A DNA stretch of 64,000 nt from UBA3103 sp002365855. GTDB taxonomy: Bacteria > Bacillota > Desulfotomaculia > Desulfotomaculales > Pelotomaculaceae. The position numbers and the translations under genes were made by a program. Below are positions 43,442 through 52,303 of the stretch, in pieces. The stretch is from assembly GCA_030627625.1 (NCBI GenBank), contig DAOURR010000001.1:52276-116275 (forward strand), given 5' to 3'. Under the pieces are notes generated by a model. The model was not told the DNA's origin and did no database searches. It saw only the letters and a list, made by a program, of their open reading frames with translations. The stretch's first letter is position 1. Each line of letters begins with the position of its first letter.

Positions 43442-46400
43442 CTACGCTTTCTTAATATTGCAGAGGAAAGCTTTGGATTCGGGAATCTTCGTATTGGGAT
43501 CACCGACGCATGGAGTGAGGTCATTTGCTGTGGCGCCCGGAACAAGCGATTGATAACCCCAGCACCAGGGAAGGCCGACAATTTCAATTTCCTTCCCGTT
43601 GATATTTAGCGGTTTGATGATAGGCAAAACGTTTGCTTTACACTTTATTTCTCCACGGGCTGAACTGACCGCTACAAGATCACCGGCGTTTATCCCCAGC
43701 TTTTGCGCCAGGCCCGGTGATATTGTGGCAAACATCTCAGGCATTAACATCGCCAGCGTGGGGCAGTTTCTGGTAACGATGCCGCTCTGGTAGTGCTCGA
43801 CCAGTCGGTGGGTAGTTGCAACGTATGGAAAGTCCGTACTTCCCACATCCGCGATCTTGGCAAAATCTCCTTTGTATCGGGCGTATAACGGATTGTTTTG
43901 CCGCTTGCCCATAATGTTCTTGACCGGGCTTTCCACTGGTTCATAATGTTCCGGTATTGGCCCGTCACTCATGCCGACAGGAGCAAACAAGCGGCTAACG
44001 CCCTCGACTGTCATAATATACGGGCTTGCGGCTGATTTTTCAGGTGGAATAAATGTGCCTGTCGCGGCATCTTTAAATCCAAAATCGGGCACGTCGTTGG
44101 TAATCCACTTTGTCCCGTCCCACTCAACCAGCGTTCTCTTGGGATCCCACGGCTTGCCGGATGGGTCTGCCGAGCAGCGGTTGTACACGATGCGCCGGTT
44201 TAAAGGCCAGGAGAAAGACCACTTTGGAAATAGCCCGAGGTTGCTTTTGTCTTCCCGGCTGCGCCTCTGGCAGGCCGGCACTTTCAGTACCGGATCCTCA
44301 AACATATAGCCTGTGTAAATCCAGATGCCGCAGGCGGTTGACCCGTCATCTTTAAGCGCGCCGAAGGAGCTTAAGACCTTTCCGTCGGCAACAGTGAAAC
44401 CGTTCATTTCGTTTGCTACTTTAATGATGTCAGGTTCATCGTGATGGGGAATGTCATAATCCCAGGTCATGCTGAAGATGGGTTCGGTAAATACACCACC
44501 GGACTTGTACTCATTACGGACGGCCTTCATCAGGCGGTCACAAATCCAGAGGTCGCTCTTCGCCTCTACGGGTGGCTCTACAGCTTTCCAGCGCCACTGG
44601 ATCCAGCGCGAGCTGTTGGCCACTGATCCCTCTTTTTCATAGGAGAAGGCAGCCGGCAGCATAAAGACCTCTGTCTTGATGTCGGCAGGATTTGCGCCCG
44701 GGCGCTTCCAAAAAGCCGCTGTTTCTGTTTCGAATAAATCGATGGCTACCATCCAGTCAAGGTTTTCCATGGCTTTTTTGGCAACTATAGCTGAAGGCCC
44801 ACCCACCGCCGGGTTTTGTCCCCAGGCGAAAAAGCCCTTAACCTTTCCTGCATCCATATCCTGGAATATGGCCATATGGGAATGATCCTTGCCGTCCAGC
44901 TTGGGCACCCAGTCATAGCAAAAGTCATTCTCCTGAGTGGCCTTGTCGCCGTACCAAGCTTTCAGCATGCTGACCATGAACTTGGGCCTGTTGGTCCAGT
45001 AGCCTGATTTAGGAGTTGTTGCCTGGTAATCTTTTAGTGTGGAATGAGGTGCGGCATTCGGCATGGGCAGGTATCCCGGGAGCAGGTGGTACAGCATGGC
45101 CATGTCGGTTGAGCCCTGCACGTTTGACTCGCCGCGCTGGGCGTTTACACCGCCGCCGGCAATGCCGATATTACCCAGCAGCAACTGCAGCATGGCTGTT
45201 GCCCGAACGTTTTGACCGCCGTAAGTGTGCTGGGTTATTCCCATCGCGTAAAGCAGATTGCCGGCCTTGCCCGGTTTTCCCGTTGAGCAGTAAAGATCAC
45301 AGACTTTTTTGTAAAGGTCCTCGGGTGTCCCGGTAATATTACAAACGGTCTTAATGTCGTAGCGGGAAACGTGCTGCTTTAAAATTTGAAATACGCAGTT
45401 GGGATCCTGAAGAGTCGGGTCTTTTTTGACAGCGTCCCCGTTCTTCTGGTAAACCCAAGACTTCATGTCATAGCTAAACACGCTGTCTTTTTCGGTCAGG
45501 CCGCTGAATTCACCGTCTTTAAAACTGTATTCGGGGCTGACCAGATAAGAGGCGTTGGTGTAATTAACAACATATTCATGGTGATAAAGGTTATTCTGGA
45601 TGGCATAGTTCATTATCCCGTAAAGGAATGCGATATCAGTGCCTGGACGAAGAGGCGCGTAAATATCGGCATGGGCCGCTGTTTTTGTAAACCTCGGGTC
45701 TGTAACAATGAGTTTAGCGCCTCTAGTTGCTTTGGCAATTCCTATAAAGCGCATAGCCTGAGGGTGGTTTTCCGCGGGGTTGGCGCCTATGCAGAAGAAC
45801 ACGTCCGAATTCTTATAATCAGTGAAGCTATTTGTCATGCAGCCTCTACCAAACGATTGGCCAAGACCGGCCACAGTAGAGGAGTGTCAGAGGCGGGCGT
45901 GGTGATCAACATTGATAATCCCCAGCGAACGCAGGAACTTATGCATAATATAGTTTTCTTCGTTGTCGATAGATGCGCTGCCCAGGTGTCCTATGGCCTG
46001 GGTGCGGTTGACCGTGACGCCGTTTGCGTCTTTTTGTTCAAAATTTTCGTCCCGTGTTTTTTTCACTCTCTTAGCGATTTCGGTAAGAGCCCAGTCCCAG
46101 TCCTTCTTTTCCCAATTGCTGCTTCCGGGGGCGCGGTAAAGCACCTCGGTTACCCTCTGTTTGTTGAGTGTCCTTTGGCGGCTCTTAGGATCTACAATCG
46201 TATTGGCCTCGCCGAGGGCAATGCCCTTGCAGCACATGGAGCCTTCATTGTTGGGGTTGTCCGGGTCGCCTTCAATATGAATTACCTTTTCTCCTTCGGA
46301 ATAAACAATTAGTCCACAGCCGCAACCGCAATAGGCGCAAACGGATGCTGTTTCTGTAGCATTCTTAATTTTAAGCGGGCCTAAATCAAAAGTAGGGAGC

Positions 46401-46519
46401 TTGTCTTCCGCGGTGCTCGCCAGTGCCGGTACAGCGCTGACACCTTGCAGTAAAGCTGTTCCGGCGGTTCCTAGACCAAGGTATTTCAAAAAATCGCGAC
46501 GACTGATTTTAGGCTTCAC
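43442..46519 (-). CDS. fdnG: Formate dehydrogenase alpha subunit, selenocysteine-containing, Tat-exported
   Basis: One gene of 1025 codons with an in-frame UGA at 45887-45889, read as selenocysteine. The N terminus has a Tat signal (SRRDFLKYLG), then the [4Fe-4S] motif CAYCGCGCGLIVYSEG...CCKG. After the UGA the protein continues HSSTVAGLGQSFGRGCMTN, the standard FDH sequence after Sec (DHHARL-U-HSSTV). The rest is the molybdopterin domain with SDVFFCIGANPAENHPQAM and a C-terminal dinucleotide-binding domain (PYVATTHRLVEHYQSG). Active site Mo or W is bound by two pterins and Sec. GTG start after AAAGGAGGT. A SECIS hairpin lies just after the UGA and a Moco-riboswitch-like leader lies upstream. 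Confidence 0.96.
45843..45889 (-). promoter_or_regulatory. Selenocysteine UGA codon and bacterial SECIS hairpin
   Basis: UGA at 45887-45889. Four bases later, CCTCTAC (minus strand) pairs perfectly with GTAGAGG (45843-45849). Inside, TGGCC/GGCCA encloses the loop GGTCTT. The GGUCU apical loop is the same as in the E. coli fdhF SECIS that binds SelB. selA, selB, selC and selD are not in this window. Confidence 0.88.
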
Positions 46520-46554
46520 AATCTGACCTCCTTTGACTTAAAAGTGCACGTGCT

Positions 46555-46670
46555 CAGTCATCTCGCAGATCTCCTTTCCACAATGGGAGGCACACCGGTT
46601 TCCCTATATACCCTTACGACCCGGAAATCATAGCTCAGCGCTTTAGACCGCCAGGTTCGGAGATATTTAA
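46555..46670 (-). ncRNA. Candidate molybdenum-cofactor (Moco) riboswitch
   Basis: The fdnG leader on the minus strand holds, in order, CTCCGAACCTGGCGG (from 46662), GTGTGCCTCCCA (46584-46595) and GGAAAGGAGATCTGCG. ATCTCC (46659-46664) can pair with GGAGAT (46569-46574) to close the element. From memory, this order of CUCCG, GCCUCCC and GGAAAGG blocks is like the Moco RNA motif (Rfam RF01055). The gene it precedes encodes a Mo/W-pterin enzyme. Similarity is by eye; a covariance search is needed. Confidence 0.55.
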
Positions 46671-46697
46671 ACGAAATTGTCTATAACCCTACTCACC

Positions 46698-46727
46698 TTC
46701 GCTTTATCAAGAATCAAAAAAAGCGAA
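46698..46727. repeat. 8-bp hairpin between tatC and the fdnG leader
   Basis: TTCGCTTT/AAAGCGAA, with an A/T-rich loop. No clear T-run follows on minus. It may weakly end or stabilise the tatC transcript. Confidence 0.4.
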
Positions 46728-46798
46728 CTATTCTTTCCTCCTTTCATTAGTAAATAAAAAAATTCTCCAAACCTAAATACTAATAAAGCTGCCCTTTT

Positions 46799-47572
46799 TT
46801 ACCGGGCTTGCATTTCTGCCATATCTTCCAACTCTTCGCGCTGTCTTTTGCGGGCTATTCTCCGCTCAACAACACGCACAATTGACGCGCTTATTTCAAA
46901 CAGCAAGTACATCGGCCCGCTTACCATCAGGCAGGTAATCACATCCGGGGTCGGCGTAATCACGGCAGCCAGGGCGACGATGGCAAGTATCGCATAGCGC
47001 CTGTTTTTAGCCAGAAAAGCATATGATACAATCTCAAATTTAGCCAGGAAGTAGCTGACTAAAGGGAACTCAAAGATAATGCCAAACGGCAATAGAAAAG
47101 AAAGGGTAAAGGAAATATACTTGTCAATGGTCAGCATGGGATCTAACTGAGGTCCGGCAAACTGCAGTAAAAATGTAACTCCCAAACTGAAAACTCCAAA
47201 AAAACCGAATGCTACCCCGCCAACAAAACTCAAGAAAGAAATTATTACAAAAAGAGTGAAGTATATCCTTTCATTTTTTTTCAGCGCAGGTATAATAAAG
47301 CTCCATATCTGCCATAAAATAACCGGTAGCGCGGCTAAAAAACCCGCAAAAAATGACACTTTGATCTTAACGAAGATAGCTTCTGTGATGCCGGTGAAAT
47401 AGGTCTTATGTCCCAATGATGTAATCGGCTGCAGCAACCTGGCCAAGATTTGGTCACTAAAAAAATAAGCAGCCACAGCAAATATTGTAGTACCAACGAT
47501 TGAGATGATTAAAACACGGCGCAGTTCTTCGAGGTGCTCCATTATGGGCATTTCGTCAGTTTTTTTAGCCAT
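46799..47572 (-). CDS. tatC: Twin-arginine translocase subunit TatC
   Basis: Receptor for twin-arginine signal peptides. About 257 residues, six membrane helices. The N-terminal MEHLEELRRVLIIS and the P-F-G-I-I-F-E-F-P-L block in LLPFGIIFEFPLVSYFL are diagnostic. The frame is open to 47608, but ATG 47572 follows AGAGGAAG. It follows tatA (copy 2) by about 50 bp and precedes the gene of a Tat substrate, fdnG. Confidence 0.96.
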   Translation of the reverse strand: MAKKTDEMPIMEHLEELRRVLIISIVGTTIFAVAAYFFSDQILARLLQPITSLGHKTYFTGITEAIFVKIKVSFFAGFLAALPVILWQIWSFIIPALKKNERIYFTLFVIISFLSFVGGVAFGFFGVFSLGVTFLLQFAGPQLDPMLTIDKYISFTLSFLLPFGIIFEFPLVSYFLAKFEIVSYAFLAKNRRYAILAIVALAAVITPTPDVITCLMVSGPMYLLFEISASIVRVVERRIARKRQREELEDMAEMQAR

Positions 47573-47621
47573 GTCGCTTCCTCTCTGATGTTCACCGGTT
47601 GTCTTCAAATAATAGCGCGTA

Positions 47622-47834
47622 TTAACTCTTGGCTGCTTTTAAGACCTGCTGCTCTTCTTGTTTTTCCCTGTTTGGGTTTGTTTCTACTTCTTCCATGATT
47701 TCTGCCGATGAGCGACGGAACTCTCTGATAGTCTTGCCTATCGCTTTCCCCAGATCCGGAAGTTTGCCGGGACCAAAAATAATCAGAGCCAGGGCCAGGA
47801 CCAAAATCAACTCAGGCGCTCCAATATGTGGCAT
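47622..47834 (-). CDS. tatA: Twin-arginine translocase TatA/E family subunit (copy 2)
   Basis: 70 residues. Single helix (PELILVLALALIIFG), then PGKLPDLGKAIGKTIREFRR and an acidic tail. ATG start after AAAGGAGTG. Upstream lies a perfect 22-bp tandem duplication, possibly an operator. First gene of the tatA-tatC pair downstream of fdhE. Confidence 0.94.
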   Translation of the reverse strand: MPHIGAPELILVLALALIIFGPGKLPDLGKAIGKTIREFRRSSAEIMEEVETNPNREKQEEQQVLKAAKS

Positions 47835-47856
47835 TGATGTTTACACTCCTTTCAAT

Positions 47857-47900
47857 TTTAATATTTATTTACGACACATTTAATATTTATTTACGACACA
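47857..47900. repeat. Two tandem 22-bp direct repeats upstream of tatA
   Basis: Two perfect abutting copies (47857-47878 and 47879-47900), reading on minus TGTGTCGTAAATAAATA followed by TTAAA. The 22-bp period is two helical turns, as expected for tandem binding sites. They lie 23-66 bp before the tatA start, between tatA and fdhE. Confidence 0.8.
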
Positions 47901-47927
47901 ATTACTCATTTCTCCTGCCTTATAATA

Positions 47928-48743
47928 TTATTTTTCAGGGTCTTTTAGAGGCTGGCAGGCTTGTTCGTTGAAATAACCTTCACGCATGGCCAGAATATCC
48001 AGGTGAACCGTGTTTATGTCTTCCCAGAACAAATTGACCGACTTGCCGTCTGTTTTTTCTTGATCAAGGGTCTTAATGTAGCCATGACATTTTCGGCAGT
48101 AATAAACCCGGTATTTTTCCATTCCTTCTACGGTAAAAAAATGAGATTCTCCATCCAGGCAGTAGGGGCAGCCAAGTCGATGGAAACGCCATTTAATTTC
48201 ACATAGCCCACAGTACAACTGCCGTTTACCAGTTCCTTTTTCCAGCAGGGCCAGGGATGGTTTGCCGCCGCAGACGGGGCAGTCCCCCTTTAGCCACATT
48301 TCAAGTTCGTAAAGTTTTCCAACTTCCTGGCTGTATCGCAGCATAAAAGGCTTAACCGTATGGTTTATTAAAAACCCAAATGTTTCAGTCGAATAATCCG
48401 GTGTCACGTCAGTTATTAAGCTGGTTCCCGGGGTAAATGCCCGTGAAACAAAGAGCATTCTTTCCTCCGGCTCCACCGGAAGGGTGGCCGCTATTTTGTC
48501 AATATCCTCGGCTAGTTCAGGGGTGAATTCAATAACGATTTCACATACCTGTTCAAATACATTAAAAAATTCGTCAGAGCTTACCTGTGGAGGACAGAGT
48601 TTGACCAGTGGTATCCTTTTTTCGAATCCCAACTTAATAACATCCGCCGCAGGACAGGAGAAAATGACAGCATCATCAGGTACTGTAACCCGGGCAAATT
48701 CTTTGTGAAAATCAACGAGGGCCTGCTGGAGTGATTGCTGCAC
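47928..48743 (-). CDS. fdhE: Formate dehydrogenase accessory protein FdhE
   Basis: 271 residues. Rubredoxin-like C-terminal half with CxxC pairs CPVC, CGLC, CPYC and CRKC that bind iron in the family. FdhE helps assemble the exported FDH before Tat transport. The block KRQLYCGLCEIKWRFHRLGC is typical. First gene of the FDH block on the minus strand. Upstream, 48744-49057 contains no other recognisable gene or structure. Confidence 0.93.
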   Translation of the reverse strand: MQQSLQQALVDFHKEFARVTVPDDAVIFSCPAADVIKLGFEKRIPLVKLCPPQVSSDEFFNVFEQVCEIVIEFTPELAEDIDKIAATLPVEPEERMLFVSRAFTPGTSLITDVTPDYSTETFGFLINHTVKPFMLRYSQEVGKLYELEMWLKGDCPVCGGKPSLALLEKGTGKRQLYCGLCEIKWRFHRLGCPYCLDGESHFFTVEGMEKYRVYYCRKCHGYIKTLDQEKTDGKSVNLFWEDINTVHLDILAMREGYFNEQACQPLKDPEK

Positions 48744-49057
48744 TAACCTTCAACTCGCTTTCTTAGATTAAAAGTTAAAAATAGGTGGTAAAAAGATTTT
48801 TATTGCGCAAGCTTGTCTTACTAGTTGATATATGAATGAGTTTGGGATTTTATACGAGTGTAATAAATCCTTACAATGGGCAAAAAGGTGTTCTTGTTTA
48901 TTACTGTAGAAATGCCTGTTTTTTGTCCTTGTCATGAATAATAACAAGCTAAAAAATAGATGTCAATGTATTTATTTAACCATAAATTTGCCCGACAGGC
49001 AGGTATTTGGCATTCGGCAACAAAATATTATTACAAAAAAATAATAAGGTGCGGCTG

Positions 49058-49840
49058 ATGAATATTTCAAGTTTGAACATATCAGAGATAAGAAAGCTAG
49101 CCAACGACCCCACAGGCGTGGCTGAAAATTTTATGGCTGCGCTTTCTTCCGACAACAGGTCGGGTGTCCGTGAGATTTACCTGCGCCTGAGGCGCGCGGA
49201 AAACGCTAAAGCTGTGGAAATGAGACGCCTTCAAAAGATGTTTCTGTACGAGGAGGATTTGGCAGCAAAAGGTCTCTGCCCGGTGGCGGGAGTGGACGAG
49301 GCCGGGCGCGGGCCGCTGGCCGGACCTGTGGCCGCTGCCGCAGTCATTCTTCCCATTGATGTCAGGCTTGTCTACTTGAATGATTCTAAAAAGCTTACTG
49401 CAGCAAAGAGGGAAGTACTGGCTGAACAGATTAAGAAAGCAGCTTTGGGCTGGGCTGTCGGCATGTCATCGGTCGATGAGATATTTCGCAATAATATTCA
49501 CCAGGCAAGCCTGGAGGCTATGCGCAGGGCTATCCGGGCACTTCCGGCCAAACCGGCGTACGTGCTGGTTGACGGGTTTAGAATCAACAGGCTGGACTGC
49601 CCGCAGTTGCCTTTGGTCGGTGGAGACGGGATCAGCGCCTCCATTGCCGCGGCCTCTATATTGGCCAAGGTCGCCAGGGACAGTATCATGGACTCATACC
49701 ACGAGCAATACCCCGAGTATGGTTTTAACCAGCATAAAGGGTACGCTACGCCTGATCACCTCAGCGCCCTTGCCCGCTACGGCCCCAGTCCCATCCACCG
49801 GACCGGATACCGGCCTGTGCAGGAATGTCTGTTCCCATGA
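49058..49840 (+). CDS. rnhB: Ribonuclease HII
   Basis: Cleaves RNA in RNA/DNA hybrids and single ribonucleotides in DNA. About 260 residues with the N-terminal extension usual in Bacillota (about 1-70). Catalytic acidic motif VAGVDEAGRGPLAGPVAAAA, the LNDSKKLTAAKREVLAEQI block, and NQHKGYATPDHLSAL. ATG 49058 is preferred over an upstream start in the same frame (49007). It overlaps yraN by 16 bp. Confidence 0.96.
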   Translation: MNISSLNISEIRKLANDPTGVAENFMAALSSDNRSGVREIYLRLRRAENAKAVEMRRLQKMFLYEEDLAAKGLCPVAGVDEAGRGPLAGPVAAAAVILPIDVRLVYLNDSKKLTAAKREVLAEQIKKAALGWAVGMSSVDEIFRNNIHQASLEAMRRAIRALPAKPAYVLVDGFRINRLDCPQLPLVGGDGISASIAAASILAKVARDSIMDSYHEQYPEYGFNQHKGYATPDHLSALARYGPSPIHRTGYRPVQECLFP

Positions 49841-50199
49841 CGGTGCCGCGTAAGGAACTGGGGCGAAAAGGTGAAGAGGTCGCGGCTCGCTATTTGCAAA
49901 AAAACGGGTTTCGCATTCTATGCCGCAATTACAATTGCCGGCTTGGCGAAATTGATCTGGTGGCGGTCCATAAGAATGTGCTGGTTTTTGTGGAGGTGCG
50001 TTCCAAAAGCAGTGATGTTTTCGGACTGCCACAAGAAAGCATTACCAGGCGCAAGCAGGATAAACTCAGGCAGTTGGCCCTGTTGTACCTGAAGGCGGAA
50101 GGAAAAAGCGGCAGCAGCTGCCGCTTTGATGTTATCGCAGTTCTATTTGATAAAGAGGGAGAGGTTAAAAGGCTGGAACATATTATTGATGCTTTTTAA
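49825..50199 (+). CDS. UPF0102/YraN endonuclease-like protein
   Basis: 124 residues. ELGRKGEEVAARYLQKNGFR and the PD-(D/E)xK-type core LGEIDLVAVHKNVLVFVEVR with EVRSK are family signatures. A nuclease role in DNA repair is inferred from the fold. ATG at 49825 or 49837. Overlaps rnhB, its usual partner. Convergent with the HD-GYP gene. Confidence 0.93.
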   Translation: MSVPMTVPRKELGRKGEEVAARYLQKNGFRILCRNYNCRLGEIDLVAVHKNVLVFVEVRSKSSDVFGLPQESITRRKQDKLRQLALLYLKAEGKSGSSCRFDVIAVLFDKEGEVKRLEHIIDAF

Positions 50200-50227
50200 T
50201 TATGTGCATCTTATAATTTTATCACCG

Positions 50228-50854
50228 CTACAAATGCACCGGCCGGCGGCAGAGTAGGTTTTTTGCAAAAAACAGCTCAACCAGTTCCGGATCAAACTGG
50301 GCGCCTTTTCCTTCCCGGATCCTTTTAATTGCCTCCCTGTGGGAAAAGCCTTTTCTAAATGGCCGCCAGGAAGTCATAGCCTCATAAGCGTCTGTAATGG
50401 CTATGATTCTTGAGTAAAGAGGTATTTCCGCTCCGGCAATTCCACTGGGATAACCCCTGCCGTTATAAAATTCATGGTGGTGCAGTATAACCGAGGCAAT
50501 ATCCCGCATTGTTTCATATGGCCTGAGCAATTCCTCCCCGTAAACCGGGTGCTTCTTTACTTCCTCCCACTCACTTTTTTCCAATATAATTGGCTTGTAA
50601 AGTATTTCAGTAGGAACAGCCACTTTCCCGATATCATGAAGGAGGGCGGACAAAAACAAAGTGTCGTTTGCAGTTTTAGAGAAACCTAGTTCCGCAGTAA
50701 ATAGAAGCGAATAGTTGGCAACGTTCAGCGAATGTTCGCCAATCAAAGGGTCCAGTGCCGCAAGAACCGCCTGGACAGAGATGCATATTTTTTGATAATC
50801 ACCCTGAACAGCAAACTTTTTAAATATTTTAGTCAGGTGATCGGTCTGTTCCAT
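50228..50854 (-). CDS. HD-GYP domain protein (c-di-GMP phosphodiesterase-like)
   Basis: 208 residues, an HD-GYP domain with little else. HD motif SALLHDIGKVAVPTEIL, then ILHHHEFYNGRGYPSGIAG with the GYP. These residues are those needed for metal binding and c-di-GMP hydrolysis. No sensor domain. ATG start after CTGGTGAGA (weak). With the GGDEF protein at 32 kb it makes up the c-di-GMP gene set seen here. Confidence 0.9.
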   Translation of the reverse strand: MEQTDHLTKIFKKFAVQGDYQKICISVQAVLAALDPLIGEHSLNVANYSLLFTAELGFSKTANDTLFLSALLHDIGKVAVPTEILYKPIILEKSEWEEVKKHPVYGEELLRPYETMRDIASVILHHHEFYNGRGYPSGIAGAEIPLYSRIIAITDAYEAMTSWRPFRKGFSHREAIKRIREGKGAQFDPELVELFFAKNLLCRRPVHL

Positions 50855-50878
50855 ATTCTCACCAGGATTTAAGTCGTA

Positions 50879-51120
50879 CTAAAAACTTAATTCTACATTA
50901 TGGCAAAAATACCTTTTTTGGATAACCGCAAAGCACGGTAGCACGGGGTCGGTTCTCATTGCCAAAGCCCAGCAAAGGGTATAGCAACGGGGCTGGCAGA
51001 CGGGGTTTTTCTTAAGAATTATTTGGTTAATGTATAACAGGGTTATAATGCGTTATGGATTTAAGGTGTTCTAGAGAGTAAATGGAAAGATATGAATATT
51101 GGGCGTTTTTGAGGTAAATT
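50879..51120. other. Non-coding gap with degenerate G-rich repeats
   Basis: No gene is seen. The piece at about 50921-51007 repeats a GCACGGGG / GCAACGGGG / GCAGACGGGG pattern and includes CGGGGTCGGTTCTCATTGCC, similar to the GGGGACGGTTCTC dispersed sequences of clostridia. It may be a decayed REP-like element. Confidence 0.35.
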
Positions 51121-51152
51121 CAGAGAATGTTAGATGTTAAATCTTGAGAAAG

Positions 51153-51194
51153 CAGGAGGGGAAGCGACAGGATCGTCACTGTGCTTCCCCCCTG
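51153..51194 (-). terminator. Terminator after the CBM-like gene
   Basis: GGGGAAGC/GCTTCCCC stem with a 16-nt loop; on minus it is followed by TCCTGCTTTCTC. It lies within 50 bp after the stop codon. Confidence 0.65.
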
Positions 51195-51201
51195 AGATAA
51201 T

Positions 51202-51501
51202 TTACCGGATATTCCAGTTGGCGCCGTTATTGTTGTCCCAGTTATACAGAGGATCCCTGAAACAGAAATGCAGCGGTTCAAAGTCCATATTAATTGTTTT
51301 TTGAAACGTTCCCTTCGTGCGTTCCATTTCAATAGAATCTATGTGGTGCCAGTGCTTTTCGTCACCATAGCCATAGTGCAAAAACACTTGTTCCGCACCG
51401 GCTTTCGCAAGCAGGCCGCTGTAGCTTATAGTCGTTTTCCCGCCTTTAACGTCTTTTACTCTTACACCCCTGTGAACATCATAAAAGCCAAACGGCAACA
51501 A
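51202..51501 (-). CDS. Carbohydrate-binding-module-like protein (CBM25/CBM53-type)
   Basis: 99 residues, no signal peptide. A single beta-sandwich-like domain: ISYSGLLAKAGAEQVFLHYG, an aromatic-rich middle (KHWHHIDSIEME), KTINMDFEPLHFCFRD and the C-terminal NWDNNNGANW, which matches the starch-binding module pattern. No enzyme domain is attached, so the ligand and role (glycogen or spore polysaccharide?) are unknown. TTG start after GAGGAGG. Single gene. Confidence 0.75.
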   Translation of the reverse strand: MLPFGFYDVHRGVRVKDVKGGKTTISYSGLLAKAGAEQVFLHYGYGDEKHWHHIDSIEMERTKGTFQKTINMDFEPLHFCFRDPLYNWDNNNGANWNIR

Positions 51502-51654
51502 GCTCGCCTCCTCATGCTAAAGATTTTATTTGGCTGTCTTTCTATAATGCCCTTGTAGGCGGACATTTTATGTGTTAGAAAGTTTCAAAAAGGACTTAGC
51601 AAGGCCATGTAGAAATTTTGAAACAGATACAAAAGGTAATAGGAGGCCGATAGA

Positions 51655-51759
51655 GTGGAGTACCTGTTAAAAGTCAAATATGCGGGGTTTTGGATACGGT
51701 TTGCAGCTAATATTTTGGACAGTTTTATTCTTGGGATACCTATAGCTATATATCTTTGA
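51655..51759 (+). pseudogene. Truncated RDD-family membrane protein
   Basis: GTG 51655, with a good ribosome site AGGAGG (51641-51646), encodes 34 residues ending at TGA 51757. KYAGFWIRFAANILDSFILG is the start of an RDD domain, with the R and D in place, and the first membrane helix follows. RDD proteins are normally well over 100 residues with several helices. No continuing frame of that kind was found downstream, so most of the gene has been lost. Confidence 0.65.
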
Positions 51760-51867
51760 TGATATTTGGTGTTGACGGGAGCTAAAGAACATTCCACCGG
51801 CAGAGCAGACAGGCAAGGCATGAACTAATCCCACTTACGTCCATTGCGTTCCACTTGCTGCCTCGTG

Positions 51868-52224
51868 TTATCTATAAGTGGCCGAGCTGGTAGACTCCTG
51901 TTCCTGCCGTGGCGGCGAAAGGTTAGCGTCGGGGCTCACAGTGGCATGTTCCTGTTCCTGCTGAGACGGTGCAAGGTTAACGTTGGGGTTCACAGTGGCA
52001 TGCTCCTGTTCCTGCCGAGACGGTGCTAGGTTAACGTCGGGGCTTATAGTGGTAGTAATATCCGGCGTTATGACCAGGGCAACAATAAACATAATCAGGC
52101 CCAATCCAGTGCCAATGAACCAGATTCTGCCGGCCGGGTTTTTCTTTATGGCCAGTATCACTGCTATTACCAGTGTAACCGGCATTATTAATAGTGACAA
52201 TAAACCAAGAATATTCCCCATCAT
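51868..52224 (-). CDS. Two-helix membrane protein with a repeat tail, unknown function
   Basis: 118 residues: two membrane helices (about 3-25 and 32-53) and a hydrophilic tail of three 18-residue repeats of the form (S/N)P(D/N)-x-N-L-(A/S)-P-x-x-Q-E-Q-E-(H/S). The tail is probably outside the membrane. No family recognised. ATG ATG start; ribosome site weak. Single gene between the RDD remnant and comM. Confidence 0.6.
   Translation of the reverse strand: MMGNILGLLSLLIMPVTLVIAVILAIKKNPAGRIWFIGTGLGLIMFIVALVITPDITTTISPDVNLAPSRQEQEHATVNPNVNLAPSQQEQEHATVSPDANLSPPRQEQESTSSATYR
51897..52045. repeat. 54-bp tandem repeat inside the coding region
   Basis: Units start at 51897, 51951 and 52005 (each CCTGTTCCTG on plus); the third decays after about 40 bp. 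They encode the 18-residue repeats of the protein at 51868-52224. Confidence 0.8.
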
Positions 52225-52303
52225 CGTGCTACTACCTCATAAAATATTTGCTAAAAGTTAACTATTCTTTGCTAACACTTTCAGATGAGCCAGTACTAAT
52301 TCA

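Noticed and set aside
43442..46519. Two separate genes or a nonsense-mutated formate dehydrogenase
   Set aside because: The UGA falls exactly at the Sec position of the family, protein homology continues without gap, and a SECIS hairpin follows.
50921..51007. Possible c-di-GMP riboswitch before the HD-GYP gene
   Set aside because: CGCAAAGC and GGTAGCACGGGG resemble parts of the GEMM aptamer but they are on the plus strand, in the wrong order, and the GAAA-capped helix is missing.
51585..51821. 78-codon minus-strand frame
   Set aside because: It is antisense to the RDD remnant and has no ribosome site or recognisable features.
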